A stretch of 64,000 bases of DNA from NCBI GenBank assembly GCA_021397845.1, contig CM038052.1, positions 138,327,854 through 138,391,853 on the forward strand, given 5' to 3'. The DNA is from Areca catechu. Lineage: Eukaryota; Streptophyta; Magnoliopsida; Arecales; Arecaceae. A program made the translations under genes and the position numbers. Within the stretch, counting starts at the first letter, position 1. Each line of letters begins with the position of its first letter. Below the pieces are notes generated by a model. That model did not search any database, was not told the DNA's origin, and worked only from the letters and a program-made list of their open reading frames with translations. Positions 35,463 to 47,138 of the stretch are shown here, in pieces.

Positions 35463-38240
35463 TTTGTTGGTATGCCCCAGAATGGCACAACACGGTGCTG
35501 TACTGTACCATCGAGCAACCAGCATAGATCCTCATATTGCTACAACCAACCTTGCTAAATTCTAAGAATCAGAAAATCCTAAAAGGAAAAAGATGGTTTG
35601 ATTGAACACAAATGTACTTTGCAGATGTTGTAGTCAGGCAATAATTCAGTTGTAAGAAAATGCTACTTGGACCATTTTTGAGTGCGGCAACCCCAAAATA
35701 TCACCTGGTCACTTTGAACCTAGCCAACTTCCTCCCATGTTTGATATCATAATACTGGACTAACTAGGACATCAGAGACTTGCTTAAGAATAACAAATTC
35801 TTCCACCGTTATCCAGTCATCCAATTATCTAAAATAACCAGATCCTTCAATCAAACACAAAACACCTGCAGTCAGCACTTGATCATAAGTGTGGTATTAT
35901 CAAGATTTGACATTCGAATGAAATCAATCTGTTCAACAGAGAAGAAGTAGTTTTTGCTAGAATTGAGGACAAAATGACTCTTGAACACTTGGTTTCAATC
36001 AGTTTCCATGGTTTGGGCCAGCTCCAATAATTTTGGTGGTTTTGACCTAGTTTGGCCAAACTGACCATAACTGATCATGTATGCCATGTTTACAGAATTG
36101 GTCTAGTACATTTCTTCAAATATAATAGTTAAAAGATATAATTTGGATCATTTTTTATTTATTTTTGAGTTTAAAGAAGGAATACTTACTCATGGATGGT
36201 AAATCTAGACATTGAGGAGTATCTTCTCAAGCTTAAACATTTCCTTACGTATCCTTCAGAAAGCTCAAAGCATGTGCGAGATTGGATTTAAAAATTCAAA
36301 TGAGAGTTAGCTATTCATCAATGGAAGAGTTCTTAGGGTCAACAAAGTTCCTTGAGGGTGCAAAGAAGAAAAGAGGTATGTAGTAAACAGATCCCCTTTA
36401 GTAGTGTTGAATTTAAGGTTGAAGTTGCACAGCATAAATATGGTATGCTTTAGATAATATTATCTGATCTCCATACCTTAGATTAGTTTCTGGTACTTGA
36501 TATAATGGTAAGAATTTCAGATTAATTTGTTTTTTATTGTAACTTTAATTAAATAGATACTTTATTATCAGGTGTTTGATAATTGCTTATAAACCAAAAA
36601 CTGAAATGTATCATAATTTTTTAATACTTTTCCAGATTGCGATAATTTAAAATTTCAGGATCTTGTCCTAAAACACCAACACTGTAAATTCAAAGGTTAA
36701 AATTTTTTGATTTATGTTTCCTTCACTTCCTAAATTTCTCTCATCTTTCCTGACTTTTTCAATTTTTTACTAATTTATTGGCTAAAAACCCAAAGCTCAA
36801 GCAAAAAACTATTACACCAAAATTCAGCAGGCCTTACTGATACCAAAATAATTGAACTTTGGGTGTGACTCATGGTATGGGTTATATGAGGAAATCCCTA
36901 AAGATTAAAACGATCTGACACCTAGACATGCACTCGATAATTATATCCAAGCTCCTTGTCATGTGCTGGTGCTAGATTCTGAAGTATTCTCTATGTTTGG
37001 ATATATCCTTAAATCCTCCGTCTCTTCTTTTTTTCAACCTTTTTTTTTTTTCTCACTAGCATATTTAACCCTTTAACAAAGTAATCCTCTATCGTCACCT
37101 GCCTTTAAATTGTATAATACTACAATATATTAGTCAATTTGATGCATCCTTTTGTCCTCTTAGCACAAATTAAACCAGACCTTGCTTAAAAAATAAAATG
37201 GTGACAAAACATCATTTCAATTATTTATAGTGCTATATAAATAGTCAAGATAGAATTTGTTTACACAAGCATTCATACAAACAAGTTCCCAGGACATGAC
37301 CATATTTTTATACGTCACAACATAACCAAGAATGAGAAGAATGATATATATATATATGCAAAGAAAAGAATAGGAAAGGCACTTCACAAACTTTAAATAT
37401 AAATCGTGATCTAGAACATAACTGCAGGTAGATTTATTTATGCATTTCATGGATTAAGACCTCCTGTATGACATGTCTATCAGGTCAAACATGGGTATGC
37501 TATAGGACATAAAGAACATACTTTCATAGGTTATCCATGTATTTTATGATGAATTTCCTCTATGGCATGTCTGTTTTGTCCATGAAACCAACAAATGTAG
37601 GCAGGTACACCTAGGACTTCAAATGACCACAAACCTGCTGCCACTAGTGTCCATGCACCAAATTGAGATCTACACGTTGCTAAAACTAAGACGACATAAG
37701 GAGTCATCAAACAAAGATTTTTAAAGCATTAGCTGTAAGACTTGAAGAAATGCATATGGTTGATGAATGCATGAAATGGTGATTTTTGTAGCAACAGCAA
37801 GGCAAGGCAAGGCATAAATTTCATATAATATGTATCGAATTGGAAAATAGTATTCCAAAACAAGTTGAAGCAGAACAACTTAAAGATTTCAAGATGGGTT
37901 ATTTGGTCAAATATTGTAGGAGCTCAAATGGAGATTGCAATTTTTTTTGTCATGTCCGTGCATAAAGAACATAAACAGTACTGGTATCCTTTGCTTCTTC
38001 AAGCAACTAATATAAGACTACAATCAGAATATTCCTATTAGGGCATTGCCAAACAAAATGATGATTTTGCCTTCACCTTTGGATTAGAATGGTTTGAGCC
38101 GTGCACCTTTTTATTGTTTGAAACCATCAAACATGGCACTTCATTAACTTCCAGAGAAAATGCCTAAATTATACAAAATATATTACCCATCACAGGTTTA
38201 TTCTATCAGATTACCTAGGTGTAATCTTCAGCATAAGGTG

Positions 38241-38655
38241 TATTCTACAGCTAAAACTGAACATTTTGCCTCCATCTACTGTATAAGCATTGCATCATTG
38301 AAGCTAAATGCTAATATAGCTCCTTAGAAATCCAGCACTGAACCCATAGTGGATTGCTTAGAGATGAAAATGGGGAGGTGATGTTGATGTGCACAGGTCC
38401 ATCGAACTCATCTCTTCATATTTCTTATGTTGAGTTGTTTCTTATGTTGAGTTTTAGCTGTATTCAACAGTTTAAACAGAACATTTTGCCTCCATAACTG
38501 TATCGGCATTGCATTGTTGAAGCTAAATTCTAATAGCTCCTTAGGAATCCAGCACTGAACCTATAGCAGATTGCTTAGAGATGAAAATGGAGAGGTGATG
38601 TTGATGTGCACAGGTCCAGCGAGCTCTTCTCTTCATATTCCTTATATTGAGTTCT
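38241..38655. repeat. Tandem duplication, unit about 220 bp
   Basis: Unit one is 38241-38460 and unit two starts at 38461. Both open TATTC-ACAG and share ACATTTTGCCTCCAT, AGCTCCTTAG and GTGATGTTGATGTGCACAGG with small differences. It is a local duplication in the intron just left of the MITE. Confidence 0.85.
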
Positions 38656-39222
38656 TTCGTACTTATCAAGGGGAAGCTTGTTATCAATAAGACACAATAT
38701 TCAGAAGTGGACTTTGGACACTAACCATGTGCTTGGTTGGGATCATGAAAGGGAGAATAGATAAGGTTGGAATGATGGATGACCACCATCCATCCTTCGT
38801 CCATCATTTGCTTCAAAAAGTTATAGGAAGGATGGATGCTAATGATAGATGGAGTATGTGAGAGGTGAGTTTTTATATTGACAAAATTATTTCTCATTAT
38901 TATTTTTAACCAAATATAACACTCCTTTACTTTTTCATTTATATTATTTATATATTTATTTATCTATACTATTAATCCTATACTATTAAATTTTATTACT
39001 ATTATTTTAATTTTAGTACATAATTTTCATACTTATAATTATAATAGAATTATCTTCTATTATTTAATTTATATATACTATTTTTAATTAACTATTTAAA
39101 TAAGTTATAAATAATTATTTATTTAGATAATTAATATATAGAAATAAATTGATTTATAAAAGCATTTATGTAGTTAAATTAAAGTAAAATTAAATATTTT
39201 TTTATTTTTTATAAATGGTAAA

Positions 39223-40446
39223 TGTTGTTGCCAAGATCGTCGTGGCCTGCAGCTTGGTCGCGCCGGGGCATTCCTCCGCCAACGTCGCGCGTCCTCCCTT
39301 CCTGCAAGACAGGGTAGACCCGGGCCGGGATTCCGGCAAGGACACTTCGACGATCAAGTTAGTGGGACGATCGAGGAGAACAGAAAAGACCTCCGCAGCG
39401 TAGGCTTGGGGGACCCGTCCGCCGGAAGGGTGTGACTCGATGCAGGAATGTAAAGAAAATGAAAAGAGTCGGGATCGAGAGCGGGGAACAGGACTTACCT
39501 CTCCCTCGCCTTCTCCCGCGTTCTTACCTTCTTACCTTCCTCTCTCCAAAGGAGGGGCTGTGGACTCTCTCTGAGAGGGGTCTCCGGGAACCCAGAGGAG
39601 CTCCCTGGATGCGCTAATCTATGGACCTCCCACCCCCAAAGGGAAGAAGCTCCTCTCTTTTCCTTCGCTTCCCAGCGAAGGAAACCCTTCTCCTCCCTTT
39701 CTTTTTTCTTCCCCCTACTCCTTATAGGAGGGGCGCTTCTATTTCAGGAGGGACCACCCAGGCGTTGCAGGTCCTGGGCCTTGGCTGGATTCCTCTCTTG
39801 GGAAGGTTTCGGGTGTCGTGCCATGGTGGTGGGCGACCATTGGTGGTACGGCCATGGGCGTGGCAGCACGCCACCGGGCCTGGGGCCTGGGGGCACCCAT
39901 ATCATACCGCTAGTGGGGCTAGTGCCATTTGTAAAAGGCTGCAGTGGCCAGGCTTTTACTGTGGCATGATTTGAATATCTACTTTCTGGCGGGAACTCCA
40001 TACCTAGGACTCCACGTTGGAACACAAGCATTGCCCCGGCCGGGAGCTGACCTCGAACAGGGGCGCACCTCGTGAGCCCGGCTTCGGCTGGGAGTTTGAC
40101 CTCGGCAAGGAGACTGATCCCAGATGGGGGGCTAGCCCAATAAGCCCGGCCTCAGCTGGGAGCTTGACCTCGACAGGGAGGCTGATCTCAGACAGAGAGC
40201 TCGCCCAATGAGCCCGGCCTCGGCTGGGAGCTTGACCTCGACAGGGAGACTGATCTCAGACGGAGGGCTCGCCCAATGAGCTTGATTCCGACTGGGAGCT
40301 TGACCTCGGCAGGGAGGCTGATCTCAAACAGAGCCTCACCCAATGAGCCCGGCTTCGACCCTTCGCCAGGTTGCCACACCCGGATGGTGGATCTCCTGTC
40401 GTCGTGGCCGCCCGCATGCTCCACGCCAACGGATGTCGCCACATCA
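39223..40446 (-). repeat. 3' LTR of the non-autonomous gypsy derivative
   Basis: It begins TGTTGTTGCCAAGATCG on the plus strand and ends GTCGCCACATCA. It carries four tandem units of about 68 bp (starts near 40074, 40141, 40210, 40278, partial at 40345) with the motif GAGCCCGGCCTCGGCTGGGA. The partner LTR has three, which explains part of the length difference (1,224 against 1,058 bp). Confidence 0.85.
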
Positions 40447-41640
40447 GTGCCCCCACTCCGGAGCCCAGAGGACGAGGTAGCGCTCGGGACGAAGGGAGTA
40501 ATGGTCCCGCTGACGTGGGGGAATGCGCCTGCTGTGCCTACTGTGCCAGCTATGCCATTAATGCCTCGGGCGCCTGCGGCCCGAAAATCGTGCCCCCGGT
40601 GCGAACGAGGTGACTCTCCACTCAATTTTCCAATGAAGGACCATGAATAAATCATTTGGATCAAAGCGACGGCCGCAAGTTTGGCGTATCTGGAACGTCC
40701 GGCTGGGCCACATGGCAGTCTCCGGTTGGCCAAAAGACTGAGTGGGCGCGTGCCTTACATCGGGATGAGAAGACGGTGGGTGGCGACCATTACTGCAAAG
40801 GGTCTGCATCCTCCCTATTTAAGGAGTCCTTGAGCGCTGGCCAACAATATTCTACCGCACGCTCCTTTTCCCTCTGGTCCTCCCACTCGAGTGTTGAGAG
40901 CTTTTAATAGGCTAGATTTTTTTCCCCCATGCTTTCTTCCTTTACTCCTTCAAGCCACGCCAGGAGAAAGCTCTTGGTGGACTTCAGATTCTCTGCCAAG
41001 GAATCGGGGAGTCGAGTGAAGACTCTCCGGGAGGGATCGCCCGGTCGTTAAGGCAATGACATCTGGCTTGCAGAAAAAATCCGCTGAGCTTGAAAACTCC
41101 CTCCAAGGAGGACAAGGGGGAGAGCCTTCGGTCGCGTAGCTGGGGAAAAATAGAAGAGGGAGAAAGAGGCCACTCGTGCCTTCCCTCAGTTTACAAAACC
41201 GGAGGTCCTTAATGAGATGGCAGCCGGGGTGTGGTCGTTATGCGACAGATGACGACCCCTCTGATGCTGTCAGAGGTGGCATAATGAGGGGCTACTGCAG
41301 TTGCCCTTGGAATCACGAGGTCGGTGAAATCCAAGGGGGAGGCAATGGACCCGATGCCGAACTCTAGAGGTCCGGTGGATACTTGAGGAAGGGACCCTAT
41401 GGGCTCGGCCTATCCTGCTAGTGCCTTCTGTGCCAATCACGGAGGTTAAGATCAGGACCAACGCCGGAGCTGACCAAGCTTCCTTCCCTTTATGCTTGTA
41501 ATTGGATTTTTTTTGAGAGACTTCCCCGGCCTGTCGGGGATCTCCTTTAATGTAAGATTTTTGATTAATGAAGGCATCTTTTTCTATCATCTAATGCGCC
41601 TCCATCTTCTATCCCTCTTCTTTAAAATAAGGTGTACTTC
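40447..41640 (+). other. Interior segment with a possible antisense ORF remnant
   Basis: On the plus strand, opposite to the element, a TATA-like CTATTTAAGGAG lies near 40815. A transcribed-looking stretch follows and ends in a T-rich 3' UTR-like region near 41500-41590. Its position next to the 3' LTR matches the antisense ORFs of the Tat-like elements in this window. I see no protein motif strong enough to name, so this is a positional suggestion only. Confidence 0.3.
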
Positions 41641-41829
41641 CAAGGCCATCTTGAGTCTGTTCTAGACTTTCAGCTCCTGCAAAATGATGCTGGAGCCTTA
41701 GGGCCCATGAGAAGGCCTTTGGCTTCTGAAGCTTCCGGGGTCTCAACTTGATTCACCAGCGAGACCTCGAACTCCTCCAGTTCATGTCCCCGGACTGCGA
41801 TCAGGCCTGGGGACTGGAGCCAGGAAGCT

Positions 41830-42425
41830 TAATGGAAGGGGCCGGGAGGCCTGGTGGAGGAGGCCAGGAGCCCTAATGCATCAAGCTGTGAGTCAGGCGG
41901 TGATGGTTGGCACTTCTGGAGTTTCCCGGCGGACATCTCCGGACTGTGAGCAAGACGGCCAAAGCCGAGAGACTGAATGAAGGCCGGGAGGCCTGATGGA
42001 GGAGCTGAGTCAGGCGGTGGATGGTCGGGACTTCTAGAGTTTCCCGGCGGACATCTACGGATTGTGATCAAGGCGGCCAAAGCCGGGAGGCTTGATGGAG
42101 GAGGTCGAGAGGCCTGATGCGCCAAGCTGAGTCAGACGGTGGATGGCTGGGACTTTTGGAGTTTCCCGCGAACATCTCCGGACTGTGAGCAAGGCGACCA
42201 AAGCCAGGAGACTTGATGAAGGGAGCCGAAAGGCATGATGGAAGAGGCCGGAGGTCTGATGAAGGAGGCCGAGAGGCTTGATGAAGGAGGGCCGGGAGGT
42301 CTGATGAAGGAGGCCGGGAGGCCTGATGCGCCAAGCTGTGAGTCAAGCGATAAATGGCCGGGGCTTCTGGAGTTTCTCGGCGAACATCTCCGGACTGTAA
42401 GCAAGGCGACCGAAGTCGAGAGGCT
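41830..42425. repeat. GC-rich repeats, units about 120 to 200 bp
   Basis: At least four units share GAGTTTCCCGGCGGACATCT, CGGACTGTGAGCAAG and CCAAAGCCGGGAGGC. They start near 41917, 42036, 42158 and 42370. Shorter GGAGGCCTGATGGAGGAGG-type repeats are inserted between them at 42230-42330. Open frames here are reading through the repeats and are not genes. Confidence 0.8.
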
Positions 42426-42545
42426 GGCTAAGTTTCCGAGCTTAGAGTGCCGGGCTTCGTAAGTTTCCGAGCTTAGAGTGCCGAGCTTCAGAAATTTCCG
42501 GACTTAGAGTGCCGGGCTTCGAAAGTTTCCGGCCTTAGAAGGCTT
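42425..42545. repeat. 31-bp tandem repeats
   Basis: About four copies of a unit reading AGTTTCCGAGCTTAGAGTGC then CGGGCTTCG follow the longer repeats directly. Confidence 0.8.
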
Positions 42546-42699
42546 GAGGTCGGTCGGACAAGTGCCTGCACAGACAGAAGACGAGGTTGCACTAAAAGTG
42601 AGTTTCAATAATCAAAGGACGAGTCTTACATCCTTGACAAGGTGGTGGACTGCACCAAGTTCAAAGCTTTGATGCGAGCCCGTCGAGAGGGCTCGGCTC

Positions 42700-43125
42700 G
42701 TCGATTGACCATGCTGCAAGTCAGGTGGCAGAGCTTCTAGCATCTCTGCGGACATTTCTGGAACGTTAGTGCAACAGGTGCCAATCTGCAAGCCAAGCGA
42801 TGGACAACGGGACCGCCAGGGTTCCCCGCGAACATCTCCGGATCGTGAGCACAGCAGATGCCAAGCTGTGAGCCTCGTGATTGATGATGGGACTTCGTTA
42901 AGTCGCTGCGGAAATCTCCGGACTTTGAGCAAGGCAAGAGCTGAACTGAGAGTCAGGCGGTAGATGGTGGGGACCTTTTGGAGTCTCCACGGATATCTTC
43001 AAACTATTAGCACAGCAGTTGCCAAACTGTGAGCCTCGCGGTAGATGACGAGACTTCGTTAAGTCGCCGCAGACATCTCCGGACTGTGAGCAAGGCAAGA
43101 GCTAAACTGAAAATCTGGTGGTAGA
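42700..43125. repeat. Dispersed repeats, units about 60 to 140 bp
   Basis: Units share GACTTCGTTAAGTCGC, CATCTCCGGACTGTGAGCAA and GCAAGAGCTAAACTGA. They are related to the CGGACTGTGAGC core of the array at 41830-42425, so the interior grew by repeated local duplication. Confidence 0.7.
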
Positions 43126-43510
43126 TGGTGGGGGCCCCTCGAGCTTCCCGGCTGACATCCCTACACCGTGGGCTCAACGGCAGGTGTAGACTGCAATACT
43201 TGCCGTCGAAGGCGAGATTGAAGCTTCTCCTGCAAACCTGTCACACAGGTCTTCATATTATGAGGGTAATATGGGAAAAGAATTACCCATCAGACTCTGG
43301 TCGCATGGACGGAAGTGTGCTACTCTTTTAGGGGCTCAGGTCAAACTCGTTAACCATCGTCTTAAGGAGAGATGGATGGAGCCTGCTCGCACCGGAGGGT
43401 GCTGTGGGAGGTGGCTGTCGTTTGGGAAGACACCATCGTCTTCCCCTCTTGTCTCCCCAATCTACCCCCCAGGGGTGAGGATGGTTGCTGTTGTTCCTGA
43501 CGCACAAATC

Positions 43511-43806
43511 TGTTGGTCGCCAGGATCTTGAAACTTACCCCTTCCTGGCGCGCCAATCTGTTGGTTACCAGGATCTTGAAACTTCGCCCCCTTCCTAGCG
43601 CGCCAATCTATTGGTCGCCAGGATCTTGAGACTTCGCCCCCTACCTAACGTGCCAATCTGTTGGTCGCCAAGATCTTGAAACTCGTCCCCTTCCGGCACG
43701 TCAATCTATTGATCGCCAGGATCTTGAAACTTTGCCCCCTACTTGGCACGCCAATCTGTTGGTCGTCAGGATCTTGAAACTTCGCCCCTTACCTGGTGCG
43801 CTAATC
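43511..43806 (-). repeat. Six tandem copies of the LTR-end plus primer-binding junction
   Basis: On the plus strand, units start at 43511, 43559, 43609, 43659, 43707 and 43757, spaced 48 to 50 bp. The LTR itself starts at 43807 in the same phase. Each unit begins TGTTGGTCGCCAGGATCTTG, resembling the first 20 bases of the LTR, and ends in GGCGCGCCAATC-type sequence resembling the primer site. On the element's strand this is LTR end followed by primer site, repeated. Confidence 0.88.
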
Positions 43807-44864
43807 TGTTGCCGCCAAGATCGTCGTGGCCTGCAGCTCGGTCGCGCTAGGACGTTCCTCCTCCGTCTACATCGCACGTCCTCCCTTCCTGTAAGACAGG
43901 AAGGACCCAGATCAGAAATTTCGACGAGGACACTCCGACGATCAAGTCAGTGGGACGATCAAGGAGAACAGAAAAGACATCCGCGGCATAGGGCTTGGGG
44001 GACCCGTGGGTGACTCGATGCTAGAATGTAAAGGAAATGGAAAGAGTCAGGATTGAGAGCGGGGAACGAGGACTTACCTCTCCATCGCCTTCCCCTGCAT
44101 TCTTACCTTTCTTACCTTCCTCTCTCCGGAGGAGGGGTTGTGGACTCTCTTCGAGAGGGGGTCTCAGGGAGCCTAGAGGAGCTCCCTGGATGCGCCAATC
44201 TATGGACCTCCCCCCCGAAGGGAAGAAGCTCCTCTCTTTTCCTCCGCTTCGCCGGGAAGGAAACCCTTCTCATCCCTTTCTTTTTTCCTCCCCTGCTCCT
44301 CTCTTAGGGAGGTTACGGGTGTCGTGCCATGGTGGGGCGACAGTTGGTGGTACGGCCATGGGCATGGCAGCACTCCACCGGGCCTAGGGCCTGGGGGCAC
44401 CCGTATCGTACCTCTGGTGGGGTTGGTGTCGCCTATAAAAGGCTACGGATGGCCAGGCTTTTGCTGCGGCATGATATGAACATCTGCTTTCTGGTGGGAA
44501 CTCCATACCTGGGACTCCGCATTGGGGCACGAGGGTGGCCCCGACCGGGAGCTGACCTCGGACAGAGGCGTGCCTCGTGAGCCCGGCCTCGGTTGGGAGC
44601 TTGACCACGGCAGGGAGGCTAACCCTAGACGGGGGGCTCGTCCAATGAGCCCGACCTCGACAGGGAGGCTGATCTCAAATGGGGGGCTCGCCCAATGAGC
44701 CCAACCTCAGCTAGGAGCTTGACCTCGGCAGGGAGGCTAATCTCAGACGAGGGCCTCGCCCAATGAGCCCGGCTTTGGCCTTTCCCAGGCCGCCACACTT
44801 GGATGGCGGGTCTCCTGCGTCGTGGCTGCCCGCATGCTCCACGTCAGCAGATGTCGCCACATCA
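43807..44864 (-). repeat. 5' LTR of the non-autonomous gypsy derivative
   Basis: It begins TGTTGCCGCCAAGATCG on the plus strand and ends GTCGCCACATCA. It contains about three of the 68-bp units (near 44579, 44647 and 44698), one shortened. It is colinear with 39223-40446. Confidence 0.85.
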
Positions 44865-45144
44865 ATAAAGATTATAAATTTGCTTATTTTTTAGTATAAA
44901 TAAATATTATAAATTAAATAATAATATTTTTAATCAAAGGATGGTTTAATAAAAATATCATATAAATATCATCCATTCTTCCTTTCATTCCATCTATACC
45001 AAACAGAAAATCATTCACATCCATCCTTCCATGTTTCACCAAATGCATGAAAGGATGGATGGAAGATCCATCCATTTTCTCTCCCATCCATCCTTCCTCC
45101 TCTACCCATCCTACCTCCAATCCATTCTTCGTAACAAACACAGG

Positions 45145-46203
45145 TAAGAGCTGTAAAATGGATTAATAGGTGAAAGTGGATGAATAGGTAAGAACACCTT
45201 TGCAGCCTACTTTCAGAATTATGTACAAACTTTGAATAGGAATGAAGTTACATACATACTTCGAGGGATGAGAATAAAGTTACAGATATTTGGTAAATGA
45301 CACTTCTACCATACTATTGAGAGATCAAGTTCTCACATATCCATCACTATCTATATTTTATAAAGATCTCAATTGTATTAGCTAAGAAGATACAATAAAC
45401 AATAGAAAGTATATCAAAGCCTAAGTTATACCATGTTTAGTCATATTTACTAAAAAATATTTGCATTTAAGAAAACAAATTGTGCACTTTATTTCATTGA
45501 ACTTCATAGATGTAAAATTTGGATTCACCTATAACCATAAAATGGACAGACTTATTCAAAAATGAAATACTCTTATACATGGGATGGAACAATCATTTTC
45601 ACACAAGCAAACCATCATGTTCAAGTGCTAGCAAAAAAAAAATAAAGTATCTAAGATAAACCATAACGACTATTAAGCCAAGAAAGGACTCTCCACAAAA
45701 TCTAAAGGGCTTGAAAAGTATGAGACCTACCTATCCAGTTATGCACGACTATTAAGCCAAGAAAGGGACTCTCCCACAAAATCTAAAGGGCTTGATAAGT
45801 ATGAGACCTACCTATCCAGCTATGCAGCCCAAGCTATGCAACCATGAAGCAAGCCTCCAAAACTCCTGGATTTAGATAGAATGGAATATACTAAACATGA
45901 ACTATTTTGAACAATAAACAAATATGACTCTCTTGGGGTCAACTCTATAACATGAATAATAAGAAATTGCAGCACTTCAGATGTTATCTTAAACTTAAAT
46001 CCAGAGACTTAGCCAAGTTAGCTTTGCTTATCAAAGTAGCTCCATAGAAGTGAAACTTTGCACCATAGAAACTTAACTTAGTGTTTACCTTACTAAACCA
46101 TACTGAATTTATGGCCAAGACATCTCTCGCAAGAGAGGATCTTGTCATTAAAATGTAACATCAGTGGGCATGCACTGAAAATTACCAACAAGAAAGTTTC
46201 ACC
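45145..46203. other. Intron sequence between the MITE and the Tat-like element
   Basis: It is AT-rich with no gene recognised. It contains a 79-bp tandem duplication from 45667 (second copy from 45746 to about 45825), with ACTCTCC and AATCTAAAGGGCTTGA shared by both units. The 5 bp before the Tat-like LTR is TCACC (46199-46203). Confidence 0.75.
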
Positions 46204-47121
46204 TATTGATGCTGCTTCCCGCCTGGGTGCCGGAGGTCGTCTGGGTGCCGGAGGTCGCTAGAAGAGAGACGCTCCTGCAAGAAAAATCCTGGCCAAAGGT
46301 TGCTCCAGCAAAAGCCTCCGACGATCAAGTCAGGTTGGAGGCAACAGGCAGAATAAAGTAAAGTGGAGAGGAGAGAGAATGTGACTTTGCTTTGCATACC
46401 TTCGAAGATCCCAGGGAGCCCTTTTATATAGACGAGAGGCAAGGACATTTTCGTACAGAAATTTTCAGCGGATTTGGTAAAAAGTGATAAGACATCAGAT
46501 CCTATCAGGAAATCTGGCAAAGAATCATTCCATTTGCCGGAAATGTCTATCTTTATATTAATTGAAACCTTGTCTCTTTCGCATTGCCAACCATGTTTCT
46601 TAATAGTGACAGGAACTATGACCTGAAATGAATCATGTTTTCCTTAATTAAAAGGATTTGCCAAAGATTACGAAACAAGACCTGAAATGGATCACATTTT
46701 TATTGAGTACGTAGAAATAAGCATCAAATGATTCCTCCTTAGGTTACCTGAAAGTATGCTGCTATGGAATTTTAACTTTCCATGGATGCAAGGATCCTGA
46801 GTCGGACCTTGTACTACTATTGAAGCCGAAGATCGAGTAAGGTCGAGGATCTTGAGATGTTACTATAGCCTATCCAAGGGTTGTCGGAGCTTAACTCCTG
46901 AAGGAAAGGTGAATCCTCGTCGAGGTCGAAGGTCGATCAAGCCGAGGGTCAACTAGGCCGAGAGTCAATCAGGCCAAGATCAATTAAGTCGAGGGTTGAC
47001 TAGTCCGAGGGGGGCCCGATGGCATGATCCTGCATCCAGGGGATGAGAGATGGCCACCAGAGATGAAGCTCGGCCTGCTAACCATCAGGATCCCGAGGGT
47101 AGGGAGTTAACCCCTACATCA
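46204..47121 (-). repeat. 3' LTR of the Tat-like element, with adjoining polypurine tract
   Basis: It begins TATTGATGCTGCTTCCCG on the plus strand and ends CTACATCA. It is colinear with 59138-59858 plus 62179-62359. The polypurine tract is the complement of 47122-47138 (AAGGAGTGGGGGCAAA). A duplicated CTGGGTGCCGGAGGTCG unit is at 46222-46257. Confidence 0.85.
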
Positions 47122-47138
47122 TTTGCCCCCACTCCTTA

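Larger units (their letters stand above)
34064..38724. other. Intron sequence without recognised element, left part
   Basis: It is AT-rich with no gene that I can support. It includes a GA-rich tract at 35234-35290 and an opposed CT-rich tract at 35375-35462. There is also a TA run near 37347, a triple GGCAA near 37800, and a 220-bp tandem duplication at 38241-38655. The reading frame at 34972-35241 has no known similarity. Confidence 0.6.
39223..44864 (-). mobile_element. Non-autonomous Ty3/gypsy derivative with GC-rich repeats (LARD-like)
   Basis: LTRs lie at 39223-40446 and 43807-44864 and both have TG and CA ends on either strand. Flanks are GTAAA and ATAAA, a probable 5-bp duplication with one change. 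Orientation is set by the primer-binding type sequence next to the right LTR and a purine tract (complement of 40447-40463) next to the left LTR; both indicate minus. The 3.36-kb interior shows no gag, protease, RT or integrase, only repeat arrays and a possible antisense ORF remnant. It is much richer in GC than its surroundings. Confidence 0.78.
38725..45144. mobile_element. Harbinger-like MITE split by a gypsy derivative
   Basis: The outer ends are CCATGTGCTTGGTT at 38725 and, inverted, CCTGTGTTTGTTA at 45144. They are flanked by TAA on both sides (38722-38724 and 45145-45147). A 3-bp TAA/TTA duplication with short imperfect inverted repeats fits PIF/Harbinger-type elements. Both arms are rich in GGATGGATG and its complement. 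Without the insertion at 39223-44864 the MITE is about 775 bp, with no transposase ORF. Confidence 0.7.

Noticed and set aside
35150..35530. A MITE around the GA/CT tracts with GGTACC-type motifs
   Set aside because: No convincing terminal inverted repeats or target duplication were found at either end.
40188..40733. 181-codon minus-strand frame at the left LTR of the non-autonomous element
   Set aside because: It reads through the 68-bp LTR repeats and across the LTR border; low-complexity product with no homologue I know.
42235..42462. Gly/Glu-rich frame (LMKEAGRPD-type repeats)
   Set aside because: It is translation of a DNA tandem repeat. Similar frames appear on the other strand of the same array.
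43511..43806. A CRISPR-like or satellite array
   Set aside because: Units are contiguous with no unique spacers, match the neighbouring LTR end and primer site, and the genome is a plant's.
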